Part shown: positions 22,600 to 34,099 of the stretch, one piece after another
Position numbering within the stretch: the first letter of the stretch is position 1
Layout: each line of letters starts with the position of its first letter
Assembly (NCBI GenBank): GCA_033977485.1
Contig: CM066988.1
Coordinates: forward strand, 76,667,669 to 76,731,668
Length of the DNA: 64,000 nucleotides
Source: Hydrangea macrophylla
Taxonomy: Eukaryota; Streptophyta; Magnoliopsida; Cornales; Hydrangeaceae
Direction of reading: 5' to 3'
The notes under the pieces: generated by a model
Databases searched by the model: none
Seen by the model: the letters and a program-made list of their open reading frames with translations, nothing else
What the model was told of the DNA's origin: nothing
Made by a program: the position numbers and the translations under genes

Positions 22600-23006
22600 A
22601 CTCAAAATCTTTCTCGATTTTCAAAATCAAGAGTCAAATCTGACTCAAAATCTTTTCACCTTTTCAAAGTCCAAAAATCAAATAGACCCAAATTCTTTTC
22701 AATTTTCAAAATCAGGAGTCATTCAGACCCAAATTCTTTTCAATTTTCAAAATCAGGAGTCGATCAGACTCAAATTCATTCAAATTTTCAAAATCAGGAG
22801 TCGATCTGACTCAAATTCATTCAAATTTTCAAAATCAGGAGTCGATCATACTCAAATTCAGTCAATTTTTTGAAATTAGGGGTCACGGGACTCCGAAAAA
22901 AAAATAGATTTTCTTGGACAAAAGTGGGCAAAAATTAGGGGGGTTTAAGTTTAAATTTTGGGGTTTATTTTGAATTTTTTTTTGGGGGGAGGGGGGGGGG
23001 GGGGGA
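22600..23006. repeat. Second tandem array (about 39 bp units) and a G-run
   Basis: About seven units built on TTTTCAAAATCAGGAGTCGATC and ACTCAAATTC lie at 22600-22880. A run of almost pure G follows at about 22983-23006. The open frame through the array (22517-22873) is a product of the repeat, not a gene. Confidence 0.8.
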
Positions 23007-23076
23007 ATCAGTGACACTTAAACCGCCTTAACCGCGGTACACACTGAAGTTTGTGGTAGTCTGTAACTACCGTACA

Positions 23077-23290
23077 TCACTCACGGAATGCCGGAACGGC
23101 ACTCAGCAAGTGCCGCACGACACTTCATCAACTGTCGCGCACATTTTCCCAAGTGTCGTTCGGTGCGACAGAATGCTTATACTTAAGTTTTTCATTTCAT
23201 TTCATTCACTTCTCAATCTCTCAAAGTTGAAGCTCTCTCTGGAGATTTTTCTCTCCTCTCCTTGCAATGATCTGAAGGATCCATAGGTAA
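23077..23290 (+). promoter_or_regulatory. Promoter and 5' leader of the plant mobile domain ORF
   Basis: Palindromic motifs such as CGGCACTCAGCAAGTGCCG lie at 23077-23169, followed by a TATA-like CTTATACTTA (23175-23184). The leader seems to contain an intron: donor AG/GTAAGT at 23286/23287, acceptor CATCAG ending at 23389. The ATG follows at 23393. Confidence 0.6.
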
Positions 23291-23392
23291 GTTACTTCTG
23301 GATCAGAACTCCGTTATTCCCTTTATTTTAGTTGTTTTCTTGATTTACTCCAAAGTTTAACCCTCAGTTTACTCTCTTTTCCTCATCAGATT

Positions 23393-26159
23393 ATGGCTAG
23401 TGGCTCAAGGAGTAGGAAGAAGGCCAAGTACACGGCCACCCCTCACCCCGATACTACATTCTTGCTTTGGGACCAGGACGCACACTTGTCTACCCGCACG
23501 TTCAAGCGCGAGGTACACGCTCCCCTCATTTTTCTTTTCTTGCAATTCTTCTGTCTTATGAACTTTATGAATGCAATGCATAATCAATACAACTTCAAAT
23601 GCCTCCTTATGAATGCAAAATGCCATGCTTATAGAAATCCTAAGCGTTTCAATTGTGTCTGTGCTTGCTCATTCAATTTCATTTTATCGTCCCTCAATTT
23701 GCGTTATTCTTTTCCTTTCCATTTTTTTCCAAGATTTATGAATGCAATGCGTTTTAATCGAAACTTCATGCATTCCCCATGAACACGACTATTGTGCTTA
23801 TGAATTTTCCCGAGCGTTCCAAACGCCCTTTCATTTATCGATTTGAGTACTTTTGAACCTATATTACTTTTGAACCTTCTCACACAAAGTTCGTGGACGT
23901 TAGGCATGTTATCAGAACTACATATGTTTTCTCAAGAATTTAAACTTTGTGAAACCTCTCAAGTACTTTAGATGCTTTCCTCTTCACCCTTTCATTATTC
24001 ATTCATCTTTTATTATAACTCCTTTATATTATTTTTTACTATTTTTTTATTATTTTCATTACTCTTTATTTCCTTATTTCCTTCCCTTCTTTCCTCCATT
24101 CACTTGCTGACATTTGAATCTTGCAATTTTTTTTTGCAGCTTCAGTCCAACGTGCTAAAGGGGCATGGCAGCCTAGCTCATGGCTTTGCATGGTACGAGG
24201 AGCTGAGCGAGATCATGAAGGGGTTCATAAATGCTACGGGTTTCGGGGACTTCGTCAAGCTTTTGACGAAGAGCTTCAATGACCTGAGACAAATACATGC
24301 TCTCTTCGAGCGATGGTGGGACACCACCAGCACATTTTACTTCTCGTTCGGGGAGATGACCATGACCCTACTGGATTTTAGCATGATCACAGGGATCCCC
24401 TTCGGGGGGGAGTGCCTCTGCTACCTTGACACGGTGATAGAGTGGGATCGGGTGCTACCATTGCTATGAGTCATTCTCAAGGAGACCTCGGTCACAATCA
24501 AGTGGTTCATGGATACATTCAAGGGCCAGCAGGGCTTCACGGATGAGCAAATGGCCCGAGGCTTCATCATGTACCTGTTGGGGTGTTCACAGATGAGTAC
24601 TAGAGGCGATAGGATCTCTGTGGCACTGGTGGGGTCACTGGAGCTCATGGGATAGACCTATTAGTATGATTGGGCTGGTGCAGGATTAGCCATCATGTAT
24701 AAGCATATGGGGGGACATTTCCCGGGATCGCCCGTGCTCCACCGGCGGCTTTTGGAGGGCTTGGGAGGTACATCTCTCCTTCTGTCAATCCCTAATTTGA
24801 AATCAAGCCTTAAATTCTTTAAATTTCTTTATTTATGTACACTGAGACTTAAGTTATTCTTTCTTTCTTACAGATTTGGTCTCATGAGTATCTACACATG
24901 ATGTCGCCTGAGATGCGACCAGCGGACGCCCTCATCTTGCCCTAGGGACTGAAATGGGCAAAGGAGAGGGTTGGGCGGAAGACGGGGGTTCATGACTTTA
25001 TCTTGTTCAGGAATTTTATGACGAATCTACGAGAGCCGCACGTTTGATGGCAGCCCTGGCTTGATGTGCTTCCTGACACTTCCCCGAGGATTCGGTAGTC
25101 AGCTGGGTATAACCCACAGAGGATATTACTGGATGGTCCAGATGCTCAAGCGTGGTATCTGGGGGAGAGGGTGACCAGGAAGTCGTTGGCGGCTCCTGTC
25201 TTTCACGTGCTACGTCCTCCACCCGAGTCTATAAGAGCTATAGATACCTTCCAGGATTCAGCGCTTACAGTCGCCTTAACTGGGTTCTCTATTCAGGATT
25301 TTTTGGAGCCCTCCGACGGGTACGAGGCCTTCCATTCCACCAAGCTGATGAGGAACTTCCCTTTGATGGAAGTGACTCGGGTAAGTATCTCTTAGCCTTT
25401 CAATCTTTCTCTTAGTTCTTGATCATGCATGCATGCTTTCTGACTGAATTTATTTTTTCTTTGTAGCCCGTTCCTCTCGTAACCCAGGCTCTAGCCCTAC
25501 CACCTTGGGATTAGAGCCTCCGGACAGTCTCCTATGGCGAGCAGGTCATGACCATGGTCCCCCGATTTCATGCTGGTGCTCCCACCATTCCACTCCAGTA
25601 TGACCATGTCTCGCGGGACTACGCAGAAGAAGGCTTGCTCTACGCCAATAGTGTGAGAGAGTGGGTCTACGGTCAAGAGTGGAGGGCATTTTCTAAAAAC
25701 TTGACTTTTGATTTAAAGCACTCATGTTCTCATTCTGACTTTCCAACCTCTTTTTTATTGATTTTCTGATTCAGGTTGACGGGGCACGGGTATCTGCTGA
25801 GGCTCACACGAGAGCTCTGGTAAGACTTCTACTAACCCTTTTTCACTTATTTTAGCATTTTTTTTTATTTTTATATAACACTTGCTTATGCAATCTATTT
25901 CTCCATTCAGGAGGAACAGAATAGAGCATTGGTCCTACAGGTGAGAGAGCTTCAGCAGAGGCTTTAGCTGTTCGGCATTGATTTTAGTGGAGCTCCCGGA
26001 GGTAGCAGTACCAGACGAGGTGGAGGTGGCAGTGGCGACAGAGGTAGAGGCAGAGGCGGAGGTAGAGGCGGAGCGGGCGGGACAGAGTTAGAGGAGGAGC
26101 CCCTCAGACGCGTGACCTGCCAGACTCGAGGCCGGGGCCGGGGCCGGGGCCGGGGCTGA
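23393..26159 (+). pseudogene. Plant mobile domain (PMD) ORF on the strand opposite to F pol
   Basis: Exon 1 is 23393-23512 (40 codons, then GT). Exon 2 (24140 to about 24767, after TTTTTGCAG) carries the PMD hallmark: LKGHGSLAHGFAWYEELSEI, RWWDTTSTFYFSFGEMTMTL, DFSMITGIPFGG, and after a stop ARGFIMYLLGC. Exon 3 (about 24874-25380) includes WYLGERVTRKSLAAPVF. Small exons follow, and the last part (to 26159) encodes a Gly/Arg-rich tail (GDRGRGRGGGRGG; RGRGRGRG). Host relatives (MAIN/MAIL1) act in nuclear gene silencing and genome stability; PMDs also ride on gypsy and Mutator elements. Stops at 24467, 24653, 24662 and others, and a poor exon 2/3 phase, show decay. Its place after pol, in opposite orientation, fits a Tat-type antisense ORF. 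Exon borders are estimates. Confidence 0.75.
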
Positions 26160-26609
26160 CCTCACCTTTGTCTCTCTTCCCTTTCTCTTTTATGTTTTGA
26201 GTGTTTTCGGAGAGGATACACACTTTTATTTGGATGACTGTATTATACACACACACATTTATTTTTGGTGACGGCTTTTGGTTAGTCGGGATAGGATAGG
26301 CACCTTCATCATCTTTTATTTTTGTGCATGCTCTTACTACGACTGTTTTTACCTTTTTCTACTTTTTACTACTGCTTATCATATATGTGACCATGGCTTG
26401 GTCCTTTTATGTCATTTTAACTTTCTGCAACAACTGAACTTTTTAATTGTCATCACTTTTTCTCTTGTATGAATGAATGAATGAATGTGACCATAGCTTA
26501 GTCATGTTACAGGTGCTGGATGATGTACACGTTTATTTATATATTCAGTTTTCTATTTGCAGGTGGGCTGAAAATATTACAAACAGATCCTGGCCAAAAA
26601 ATAGCTTCA
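26160..26609. other. Non-coding spacer after the PMD ORF
   Basis: Nothing recognisable except short GAAT repeats near 26470-26490. It probably holds the 3' UTR of the PMD ORF. Confidence 0.5.
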
Positions 26610-26770
26610 CGCGGCACTTGGTTAGGCCTGAACGGCACTCAGTGAATGCCGCAGTGGCAGTCAGTGAATGTCGTACGGCATTTACGGACTGCCGCATGGC
26701 ACTTCATCAAGTGCTGGTCTACTTTATCAAGTGTCGCCCGGTGTTCTGGGCAGACCTACTCCTATTTATA
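26610..26770 (+). promoter_or_regulatory. Palindrome cluster and TATA box of the second opposite-strand ORF
   Basis: Motifs such as CGGCACTCAGTGAATGCCG and CGGCATTTACGGACTGCCG lie at 26610-26740. TATTTATA follows at 26763-26770. The block resembles 23077-23184 (both have CACTTCATCAA and AAGTGTCG just before the TATA), so the two promoters look like duplicates. Confidence 0.65.
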
Positions 26771-26989
26771 GCCCCCTTTCATCAACACTCCGCAAAACAC
26801 TCTTTTCCTGCCTTCACTTCCTTCTCAAATGTCCCCCATTAGTTCCCAATCCTCTTTTCGTGGATAGATGCTCTCTCTGGCATCGATATGCTCAACTTCG
26901 AGTGTTTTAGATTGAACGACCTCTTCTCTTTCTGATGGATGATCTTGAATGAAGGCTTACTTCAAGTTGCTCTTCAGTGTTAGGATCCC

Positions 26990-28022
26990 TCACTCCATGT
27001 CTTCCGCTTCGGCTCACAGGAGGTCTGCCCCTTGTTTGAGGAGTTCAACGCCATTCTTTACACTGATCCTTCTACCGAGTTGACAGTTTCTTTGGTTCAA
27101 ACCGGGTATGTTCAGGATTTGGCTGCTCTTCTCTAAATGTCTAGGAACATAGCGGGCTCTTTTGTTCATGATAGACAAATTGATTTTGAGCGCCTTTCCT
27201 CTGTATATGCTCCCATGGGGGACCCTTATGATGGTAGGTATCATATCATTCAGCATAGCGCGCTATTGGTAGCTATGCTCTCTTACTTCCTCTTTTAGTC
27301 ATCTTCTGATGTTCTCATTCCTATCGCTCGTGGTCTGCGGGAGATGAAGAGCGCCGTTAAGTTGATCCTTGGCGAAACTTTGATTGGTATGGACCGTGCC
27401 CACACTGCTGAGGCTATGTTATCTATAGGAGCGCCTTTCGTCTTACAAATTTGGCTTATGGAGCTTCTAGACCTCTTTATACACCCATCGCACCTTTGCG
27501 GGTCTCTTCCCTATGATCGTATGGAGATCCATCACTTGTTTCATTCTGTCGATGCCCGGTTTGGTTGGCTTCAGGGTCTTTCTTCCAGTGATATCTGCTG
27601 GATTTGCCGGCAGTGGATTTACCATTTTGTTGCAATACGACTTCCTGGGCAATCTGGCATCTGGCTGCCTGGTTTACATACTACCACTTTCTATATTCCT
27701 GGCCGGGTGGTCCGCCAGTATGGATTCCTCCAAGACGTTACTGAGGACATTACTGTAGACTTTACGAGGAGTTCGATCATGGGCCCTTCCATTGTGAAGT
27801 CTTTTACCGAGGCTTGGTGTGTAGGGTGTCAGCTCCCTTCCGGAGGGTCTCTGCATCGATCGGGCCTACTACTGAGTACCTTCTTCAGATCCAGACTTTG
27901 GTCCAGAGACAAATTTCGTAGACATACATGGATGAAAGTGAAAACGACAGGACAAAGCTTTATTTTACAAAACAATCTGACAAGTCCTACCTATTTTCCT
28001 ACGCATTTGAATGTGATCTTTT
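26990..28022 (+). pseudogene. Second opposite-strand ORF of F (retroelement protein, PMD/DUF7745-like)
   Basis: One frame from about 27002 to 28022 is broken by TAA at 27134-27136 and TAG at 27296-27298 but needs no frameshift. It begins FRFGSQEVCPLFEEFNAIL, similar to the start of plant retroelement proteins related to PMD (for example the DUF7745 type). It later has WICRQWIYHF, then IWLPGLHTTTFYIPGRVVRQYGF, matching the W/PGL/RQ-GF pattern seen in those proteins. The last 50 codons look unrelated. Catalytic residues are not evident. A TATA box is 230 bases upstream. Family assignment is from memory of patterns, so moderate; the frame with two stops is directly visible. Confidence 0.5.
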
Positions 28023-28024
28023 GA

Positions 28025-28566
28025 TTTTCCAATGGAATGTTTATGTTTAGAAAGTGCTCTACTATGCTCAATCAATGTATTCACTCTTTCAATCTATCCT
28101 TAGATTATAACGATCCTCTTTTCTTAGCTTTTCATTTATTTGCTTTGAATTTTGCTTAGAGCTTTAATCATTCTATACCATGAATTCTCGTTTGTTTTTT
28201 TATAGTACTTATTTCGACAGCCAAGGGATCTAGAGATGGGCTTAAGGTATTATCTGGGTCCCTCGGTTTAGGAAACGAAGCTTGCTATTGGTTTTGGGGT
28301 TTTAAAGTGGTTCCGAGAAAACACAAGTTTGCCCCTAATTTGGCATAGGATTTTCTTTGGGTTTTCATGGATTGAAGGCTTTTGAGAGCCCGCCTACTTA
28401 TCCCTGAATGGGTATCAGGTCCTCAGTAGTTCGGTTTTAAGGCTTGACAGAGGGTGCCACTTAGGTAATTATTTAATGATCGAACTGAACAGGTTGCCTA
28501 CGTATCCCCTAGCGGGAATCAGGTCAAGCATAGTTCATCAACTAGGAGGTTTTGAAAGAAGTGGTT
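28025..28566. other. Non-coding region after F pol
   Basis: No gene. On the minus strand it holds CTAGGGGATACGTAGGCAACC (28522-28490 area), a block I associate with the 3' side of plant gypsy pol regions. Confidence 0.5.
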
Positions 28567-30035
28567 TTAAGCAAAGTATTTCTTGAGGCGATCGAGGTTA
28601 ATTGGTTGTTTAAATTCAACCCCGTCTAGGTCCATAAGATAGGCCACTCCTCCAGAGAGGAGAATCTTAATGATGTATGGCCCGACCCAGTTGGGTTTGA
28701 ATTTTCCTCTGGGGTCATAAACAGGCACTTTCAGTTCTTTGAGGACCAGGTCACCCTCAGCAAGCTTCCTTGGGTGGACCTTTTTGTTGAAAACACGAGC
28801 TATCCTCTTCTGATATCCCCAAGTATGGTTTATTGTAGCCAACCTTTTCTCATCGAGCAACATCAATTCCTCATACCTTTCCCGTGTCCACTCTAACTCA
28901 GTTATTTCATATTCGGCCAAAACCCTTAGAGAGGGTATCTCCACCTCGACAGGAAGGACGACTTCCATCCCATAAACCAGCGAATACAGTATAGCTCCTG
29001 TAGAAGTTCTCATGAAAGTACGGTACCCCCATAACGCAAATGGCAACTTTTCATTCCAATCCTTATATGTTTCTGTCATTTTCCCCAAGATTGCTTTGAC
29101 ATTCTTATTCACCGCTTCTACTGCCCCATTCGTTTGCGGTCTATATAGAGATGACTGATGATAGATGATTCTATACTTTTCTAACAGTGGGATGACTTCC
29201 CTTGAAAATGACTGCCATGATCTGAAATAAACTCATTTGGAACCCCGTATCTGTAGATCATGTTATTCTCAATGAAGTTTATCACATCCTTAGCTTTTAG
29301 AGTTGCGTATGACGCAGCCTCTACCCACTTAGTGAGGTAATCAATTGCCAAGATTATGTACTGGTTCCCATTGGAAGCTTTTGAAACTATTTCGCCGATG
29401 ATATCAATGCCCCAAACGGAAAATGGCCAGGAAGTGGTCATGCTATAGAGCTGAGATGGCGTGGTGTGCATCAGATTTGCATGGATCTGGCACTTATGGC
29501 ATTTTCTGACATACTCACAGCAGTCTTTGTCCAAGGTCGTCCAGTAATAACCTTGTCGAATTAACTTTTTTGCCAGCATATGCCCATTCATGTGGGGTCC
29601 ACAACCTCCTTCATGTATTTCCTCCATCATTCTCTTAGCCTCTTTACCGTACAAGCATTCCAAATTATGCCTGTTATACGACTTCTTCCACAGTTTGTCC
29701 GTAGAGATCACGAATTGAGTGGAGAATCTTTGGATTGCCTTCTTGTCCTTCTCTGATGCTCCCCCGGGGTATTCTCCTTCTTTAATGAACCTCCAAACGT
29801 CTTCATACCAAGGCACTTCCCCTTCATTCTCTAGAGCTACAACCATCTCAAATGATGGTTGGTTCCTTATTTCTATGGATAGCGGGATCATGGTGACTCC
29901 TGAAGGGATTTGTATCATTGAGGCTAAGGTTGCTAAGGAATCGGCCAGTTGGTTCTCTTCTCTGGGAAGGTAATAGAATGATATTTTCTTGAACCGCACC
30001 TTCAAACTCTCTAGATAATCATGGTAGGGCCTCAA
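28567..30035 (-). pseudogene. F integrase
   Basis: The minus-strand frame 30035-29181 starts in the end of an RNase H fold (FYYLPREENQLADSLATLAS), then has the integrase HHCC zinc finger (HEGGCGPHMNGHMLA, later CHKCQ) and the catalytic core with WGIDIIGE and FISDHGSHF, the first two acidic residues. A missing G in a G-run near 29205 shifts the frame. The third acidic residue lies beyond it in NGAVEAVNKNVK, and the C-terminal domain (VHPRKLAEGDLVL, GKFKPNWVGPYII) runs to the stop at 28567. Integrase inserts the DNA copy into the genome. This copy is broken by the frameshift. Confidence 0.88.
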
Positions 30036-30053
30036 TTTCTCATGCTTTACCCT

Positions 30054-30317
30054 CTAATCACCCCGAACTTGAGATATGATCAAATTAAAGTCCCCAAAAA
30101 CATCAATCTTCTCAACTTTTAAAGTTAGCGTTGCTTCTATTCCAACTATGCACGCCTCATATTCTGCCGTGTTGTTGGTTGAGTTATACTTAAGCTTAAC
30201 GGTTAGAGGGGTTGGAGTCCCATCTGGTGCTACTAGGATGATTCCAACCCCGTAGCCCAGTTGGTTGGTTGTTCCATCGAAGTACATTTTCCACAAGTTT
30301 TCCTCTATCCCCATCAC
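30054..30317 (-). pseudogene. F second (archaeal-type) RNase H
   Basis: WKMYFDGTTNQLGYGVGIIL, NNTAEYEACIVGIEA and FGDFNLIISQVRGD show the RNase H fold with its acidic residues. The tandem position, after the RT-linked RNase H and before integrase, is typical of Tat-lineage elements. It is cut off by a stop at 30054 but continues in the 30035 frame, so one small lesion separates them. Confidence 0.75.
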
Positions 30318-30473
30318 CCCTTCATTTGGAAATCGAAACTCACCTCTTTTTTTTGGATTCTATAGCAAGGTCGGCTAGGTATTCGGCGATAGCTCTCCCT
30401 TTCACGAATTTGAAAGTGACGTACTTGATGTCGAATTCAGCCAACATCATGGTCCACCGAGAGATTCTACTGG

Positions 30474-30770
30474 TTAAAATAGGTTTTTCAATAGGTATTT
30501 AAGTGGGTCCATTCGGGAGATCAAGATTACAGGAAAAGCTAATATATAATGCCTAAGACGACGGGTGCACCAGACTAGGGCCCAACAGGCTTTCTCTAAG
30601 AGTGAGTATTTCAGCTCGTATCCGGTTATCCTCTTGCTCAAATAATAAATGGCTCTATCCATGTGCCCCTCTTCTCCTTCTTGGGCCAACATGCACCCCA
30701 TCAAATCTTCAGACACAGATACGTACAGTAGTAAAGGTCTTCCGGGTAAGGGTGGTGATAAGACAGGCAA
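30474..30770 (-). pseudogene. F RT-linked RNase H region
   Basis: The sequence LLLYVSVSEDLMGCMLAQE, AIYYLSKRITGYELKYSLLEKACWALVW and RRLRHYIL is the RNase H-like region that follows gypsy RT. Active elements use it to remove the RNA template. Here the frame is broken on both sides (30318-30473 and 30771-30990 hold more degraded pieces). SEDLMGCML keeps the usual pattern, though the usual first catalytic Asp looks replaced by Ser (VSVSED). Confidence 0.75.
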
Positions 30771-30990
30771 ATTTTGAAGGTAGGTTTTGACCTTTTCGAA
30801 GGCTTGTTGGAATAAGGTATCCCATTCAAACTTCTCTCCTTTTCTAAGAAGCTTAAATAAAGGGTCACAGGTTAGGGTGAATTTTGAGATGAAACGGCTT
30901 GAACTGTATTCTACCCAGAAATCCCCTGAACTCCTTCTTGTTCTTGGGCGACTGCATTTCGACTATGGCCTTTATATTGGTCAAGTCCAC

Positions 30991-32082
30991 CTATATCCCT
31001 CTCTGAGTGATGAGAAACCCCAACAACTTTCCAGTAGTGACCCCGAAGGTGTACTTCTGAGGGTTCAACCTCATTCTAAATTCCCTTAACCTTCCGAAGA
31101 ACTTTCGTAATGCATCCAAGTGTCCTTTCCTCTCTTTATATTTCACAATCATATTGTCCACATACACTTCTACCTCCTTATGGATCATATCGTGTAACAA
31201 CGTCGTAGCGGCCCGCTAGTAAGTTACACCTGCGTTTTTGAGCCCAAATGGCATCACCCTATAGCAGTATGTGCCCCACAGTGTGATGAAAGTGGTTTTC
31301 TCCCTATTCTCGGGCGCCATTAGAATCTGTTTATACCCTGAGAACTCATCCATGAAAGATAGGAGTTCATGTCCCGCTGTGTTGTCTACTAATACATCAA
31401 TGTGAGGTAAAGGGAAATCGTCCTTAGGGCTGGCCTTGTTCAGATCCCGAAAGTTGACACAGACCCTAACACGACCATCCTTTTTTGGGACATGCACAAT
31501 ATTGGCGATCCATTTTGGATACTCAGTGACCATTAAGAATTCAGCTCTCAATTGCTTTTCAACTTCCCCTTTGACTTTGAGTGCTCATTCAGGCCTCATT
31601 CGCCTCAATTTTTGTTTTACAGGTTTTGAATTGGGAAAGAGGGGGATATGATGTTGGACTATTTCTAGATCGATACCTAGCATATCGTTGTAAGACCATA
31701 CATAAACATCTTTGAATTCATTTAATAGATTGATTAATTCTTTGCTTTCTTCTTTGCTAAGTGTAGAGCCAATAAAAACATTTTGAGGATTATCTTCATT
31801 TCCTAGATTGATCGTTAGAGTGTTCTCAATGATTTTACATGTAGATTCTTTTTCTTTTTTGATTAATTTTTGCGATTCATTTGGTATTTCATGTTCATCA
31901 CATTCATTAAGCTCATTCGAGTATGCAAAATTAGTCATACTTTCATTAATTTTCTTTGGAGCGATTACAATAGACATGGAAATTGAAAGACGCCTCATTT
32001 GGGCCATTACAGACTCCGGATGTGGGGGATACCTATCACTAGACTCAAAAACCCACTCTTTCTTGCTTTCTTCTCCCAGATC
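30991..32082 (-). pseudogene. F reverse transcriptase
   Basis: The frame 32007-31585 is the protease-RT linker and RT start (LNEFKDVYVWSYNDMLGID, PVKQKLRRMRPE). 31551-31216 has PKKDGRVRVCVNFRDLNKASPKDDFPLP, LSFMDEFSGYKQI and YRVMPFGLKNA, the RT fingers and palm. After an in-frame stop at about 31216 the frame goes on to EVEVYVDNMIVK, where active enzymes have YVDD. The change of the second Asp to Asn would abolish polymerisation. LNPQKYTFGV and GKLLGFLI follow. The upstream end at 32082 is the insertion point of solo LTR B. Confidence 0.88.
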
Positions 32083-33437
32083 TGTAATAACCTACATTTC
32101 CATTTATTTCTAAATTACATTTTCATATTTAATTGGTAATTGCATTGTCATATTTAATTTCATTTGGTATTGACTGCTTCATTTAATTACATTTCTCATG
32201 TTCTAATTATTATCCCTCGTGTTATTTCATATTAAAATTTTATTGGGGGTCAAACTGCGATTTTACAAAATTAGTAATACCTGTGTGGATTTCAAAGTCT
32301 GTATTTCAACGGTGAAAATAACTTCTATTGACTCAATCAGTATTTTTTATGAAACCAGAAAATCAATTCTTAAGTTAACAGGAAATTCCCGTATTTTTGT
32401 GGTGACCACCGCGCCCCGAAAATACCAGTTTATGTCCAAAACTGTTCGCGCTGTGTGAACTTCCACAGATTTTGGAAGTGACTGATTTGGACATTTGCTT
32501 TATTTCCAATTATGGCAAGTGATGATTGCCTTGTGTCTTGTTTGGGAACATACAACTTATATGTACATTCTAATGCCATAAGCTAATTTTCCCAAACAAC
32601 CAACACTTGACCCCTATAACCCTATGCTTGGCTCTTGGTCTATTAGAGAGTTTATCATCATCTGTGTTTATATGCTATATACATATGTAATTGTGTGTAG
32701 ATTCTCCAGCTCAATCAATTGGAAACAAAACAATTTGTAGAGTGTATGTGAAGAGACTTGGCCTCCAAGTTCAATGCTTGCTATGTTTATTTATACACCT
32801 CACTCTTCAAACACACACACATACTTTCATTCTGCAATACACAAAACACAGAGGGAGCAGAGAGTTCTTAGTTCAGAATTTTTGAGAGAGAGAAAGAACC
32901 CAACCTCCATAGCTTGAAAGTTTGATTTGGATTTCAATATTCTTATTTGGTCTTTCTTTCTCAACGATTACTTCCATCTCTAATCTCTGTGAGTATTTCT
33001 AACTCACTAAGAATGTTAATTATACATGTTTGCTATGTATATGATTGTAATTTATAATCCTCCATTTCAAATTTCGTTCATGGAAGCTTGAGCTTCAAAA
33101 ATCAAAATTTTCAAACCTAAGCCAAAACTTGTTTTTAGAGTTGATTATGAAAGATTATACCTCATTAATGATATGTCTGAAGTTTTAGAACCCAATTCGT
33201 TCATATAAGAAAGTATATTGAAAATGAAGTTTGGACATGTTTTAGTTTTTCCTAAAATTGGAGAGCTATGGATCAAATGGTGTTAAATTAATCTTAAATT
33301 CTTAATCCTTGTTTAAAAACAAAGAGATCCATATATAACATGATAAACATACTTACAGATTTGAAATGGGTCAATTTTAGACCCTGTTTTCTGAAACAGA
33401 GCAGTTTCTGCGGAGAAGATGAAGCCTCAGCTTCATC

Positions 33438-33728
33438 TCGCGCCACGATCGCGCGCGCGAGAATCGCGCGAGCGATCTTTCGCGCGAGCGATCCGCGCGC
33501 GCGATCCTTGCTTTCCCAGGCAGACATAAGAGTTTATATATATATATTGAAATTTGGCTGGTCGCGCGAGCGAGGCACGCGCGAGAGACATATCGCGCGA
33601 GCGATCCGCGCGCGCGACCTTGGCTTTCTCAGGTGGACAGAAAAGTTTAATTATAAAATTAAAAGTGGGCCTATCGCGCGAGCGGCCCGCGCGAGCGACC
33701 TTTCGCGCGAGCGGCCCGCGCGCGCGAG
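33438..33728. repeat. CpG palindrome cluster in B (TCGCGCGAGCGA / GCGCGCGCGA)
   Basis: About a dozen GC-only motifs built on CGCGCGAGCG and GCGCGCGCG lie in otherwise AT-rich DNA. They fall in three roughly 110-bp units sharing CTTGGCTTTCYCAGG-like spacers. Confidence 0.85.
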
Positions 33729-34099
33729 GTTTGGCAGTTTCTGTTTTTGTCTGTTTTCTGTTAAGGGACTGTTTGGTTCAACTTTTTAGTACTGTTAAGG
33801 TTCTGTTTGGGATATTTAGTTAATCAGAACTCTATTTGGTTATGTTTGAATGATTAAAACATTGTGTTATGACTTGTCAATCTCCGTACGCGCGTTGTTC
33901 CTTTAATTCAGCATTTTGCTTTCGTTTAAGTGCATATCATTCATGTGGGGTCAGTGGTACATGCATGGGGGTGTTAGTCAGTGTGGAAAAGAGTAATGGT
34001 AGTGTGGAAAGAGTATGTGATTGAGATTGTGTTGTGGTTGTGGTTGAGATTGTGTTCGTGGTTGTGATTGTGGTTGTGGTTGTGGTGAGGGTATCTTTG

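Noticed and set aside
23393..26159. A functional host MAIN/MAIL1-type gene
   Set aside because: Several in-frame stops and its position inside a gypsy element argue for a decayed retroelement ORF.
33340..33823. Arg/Ala/Ser-rich frames in B
   Set aside because: They only translate the CG palindromes (repeated ARAI/SRER).
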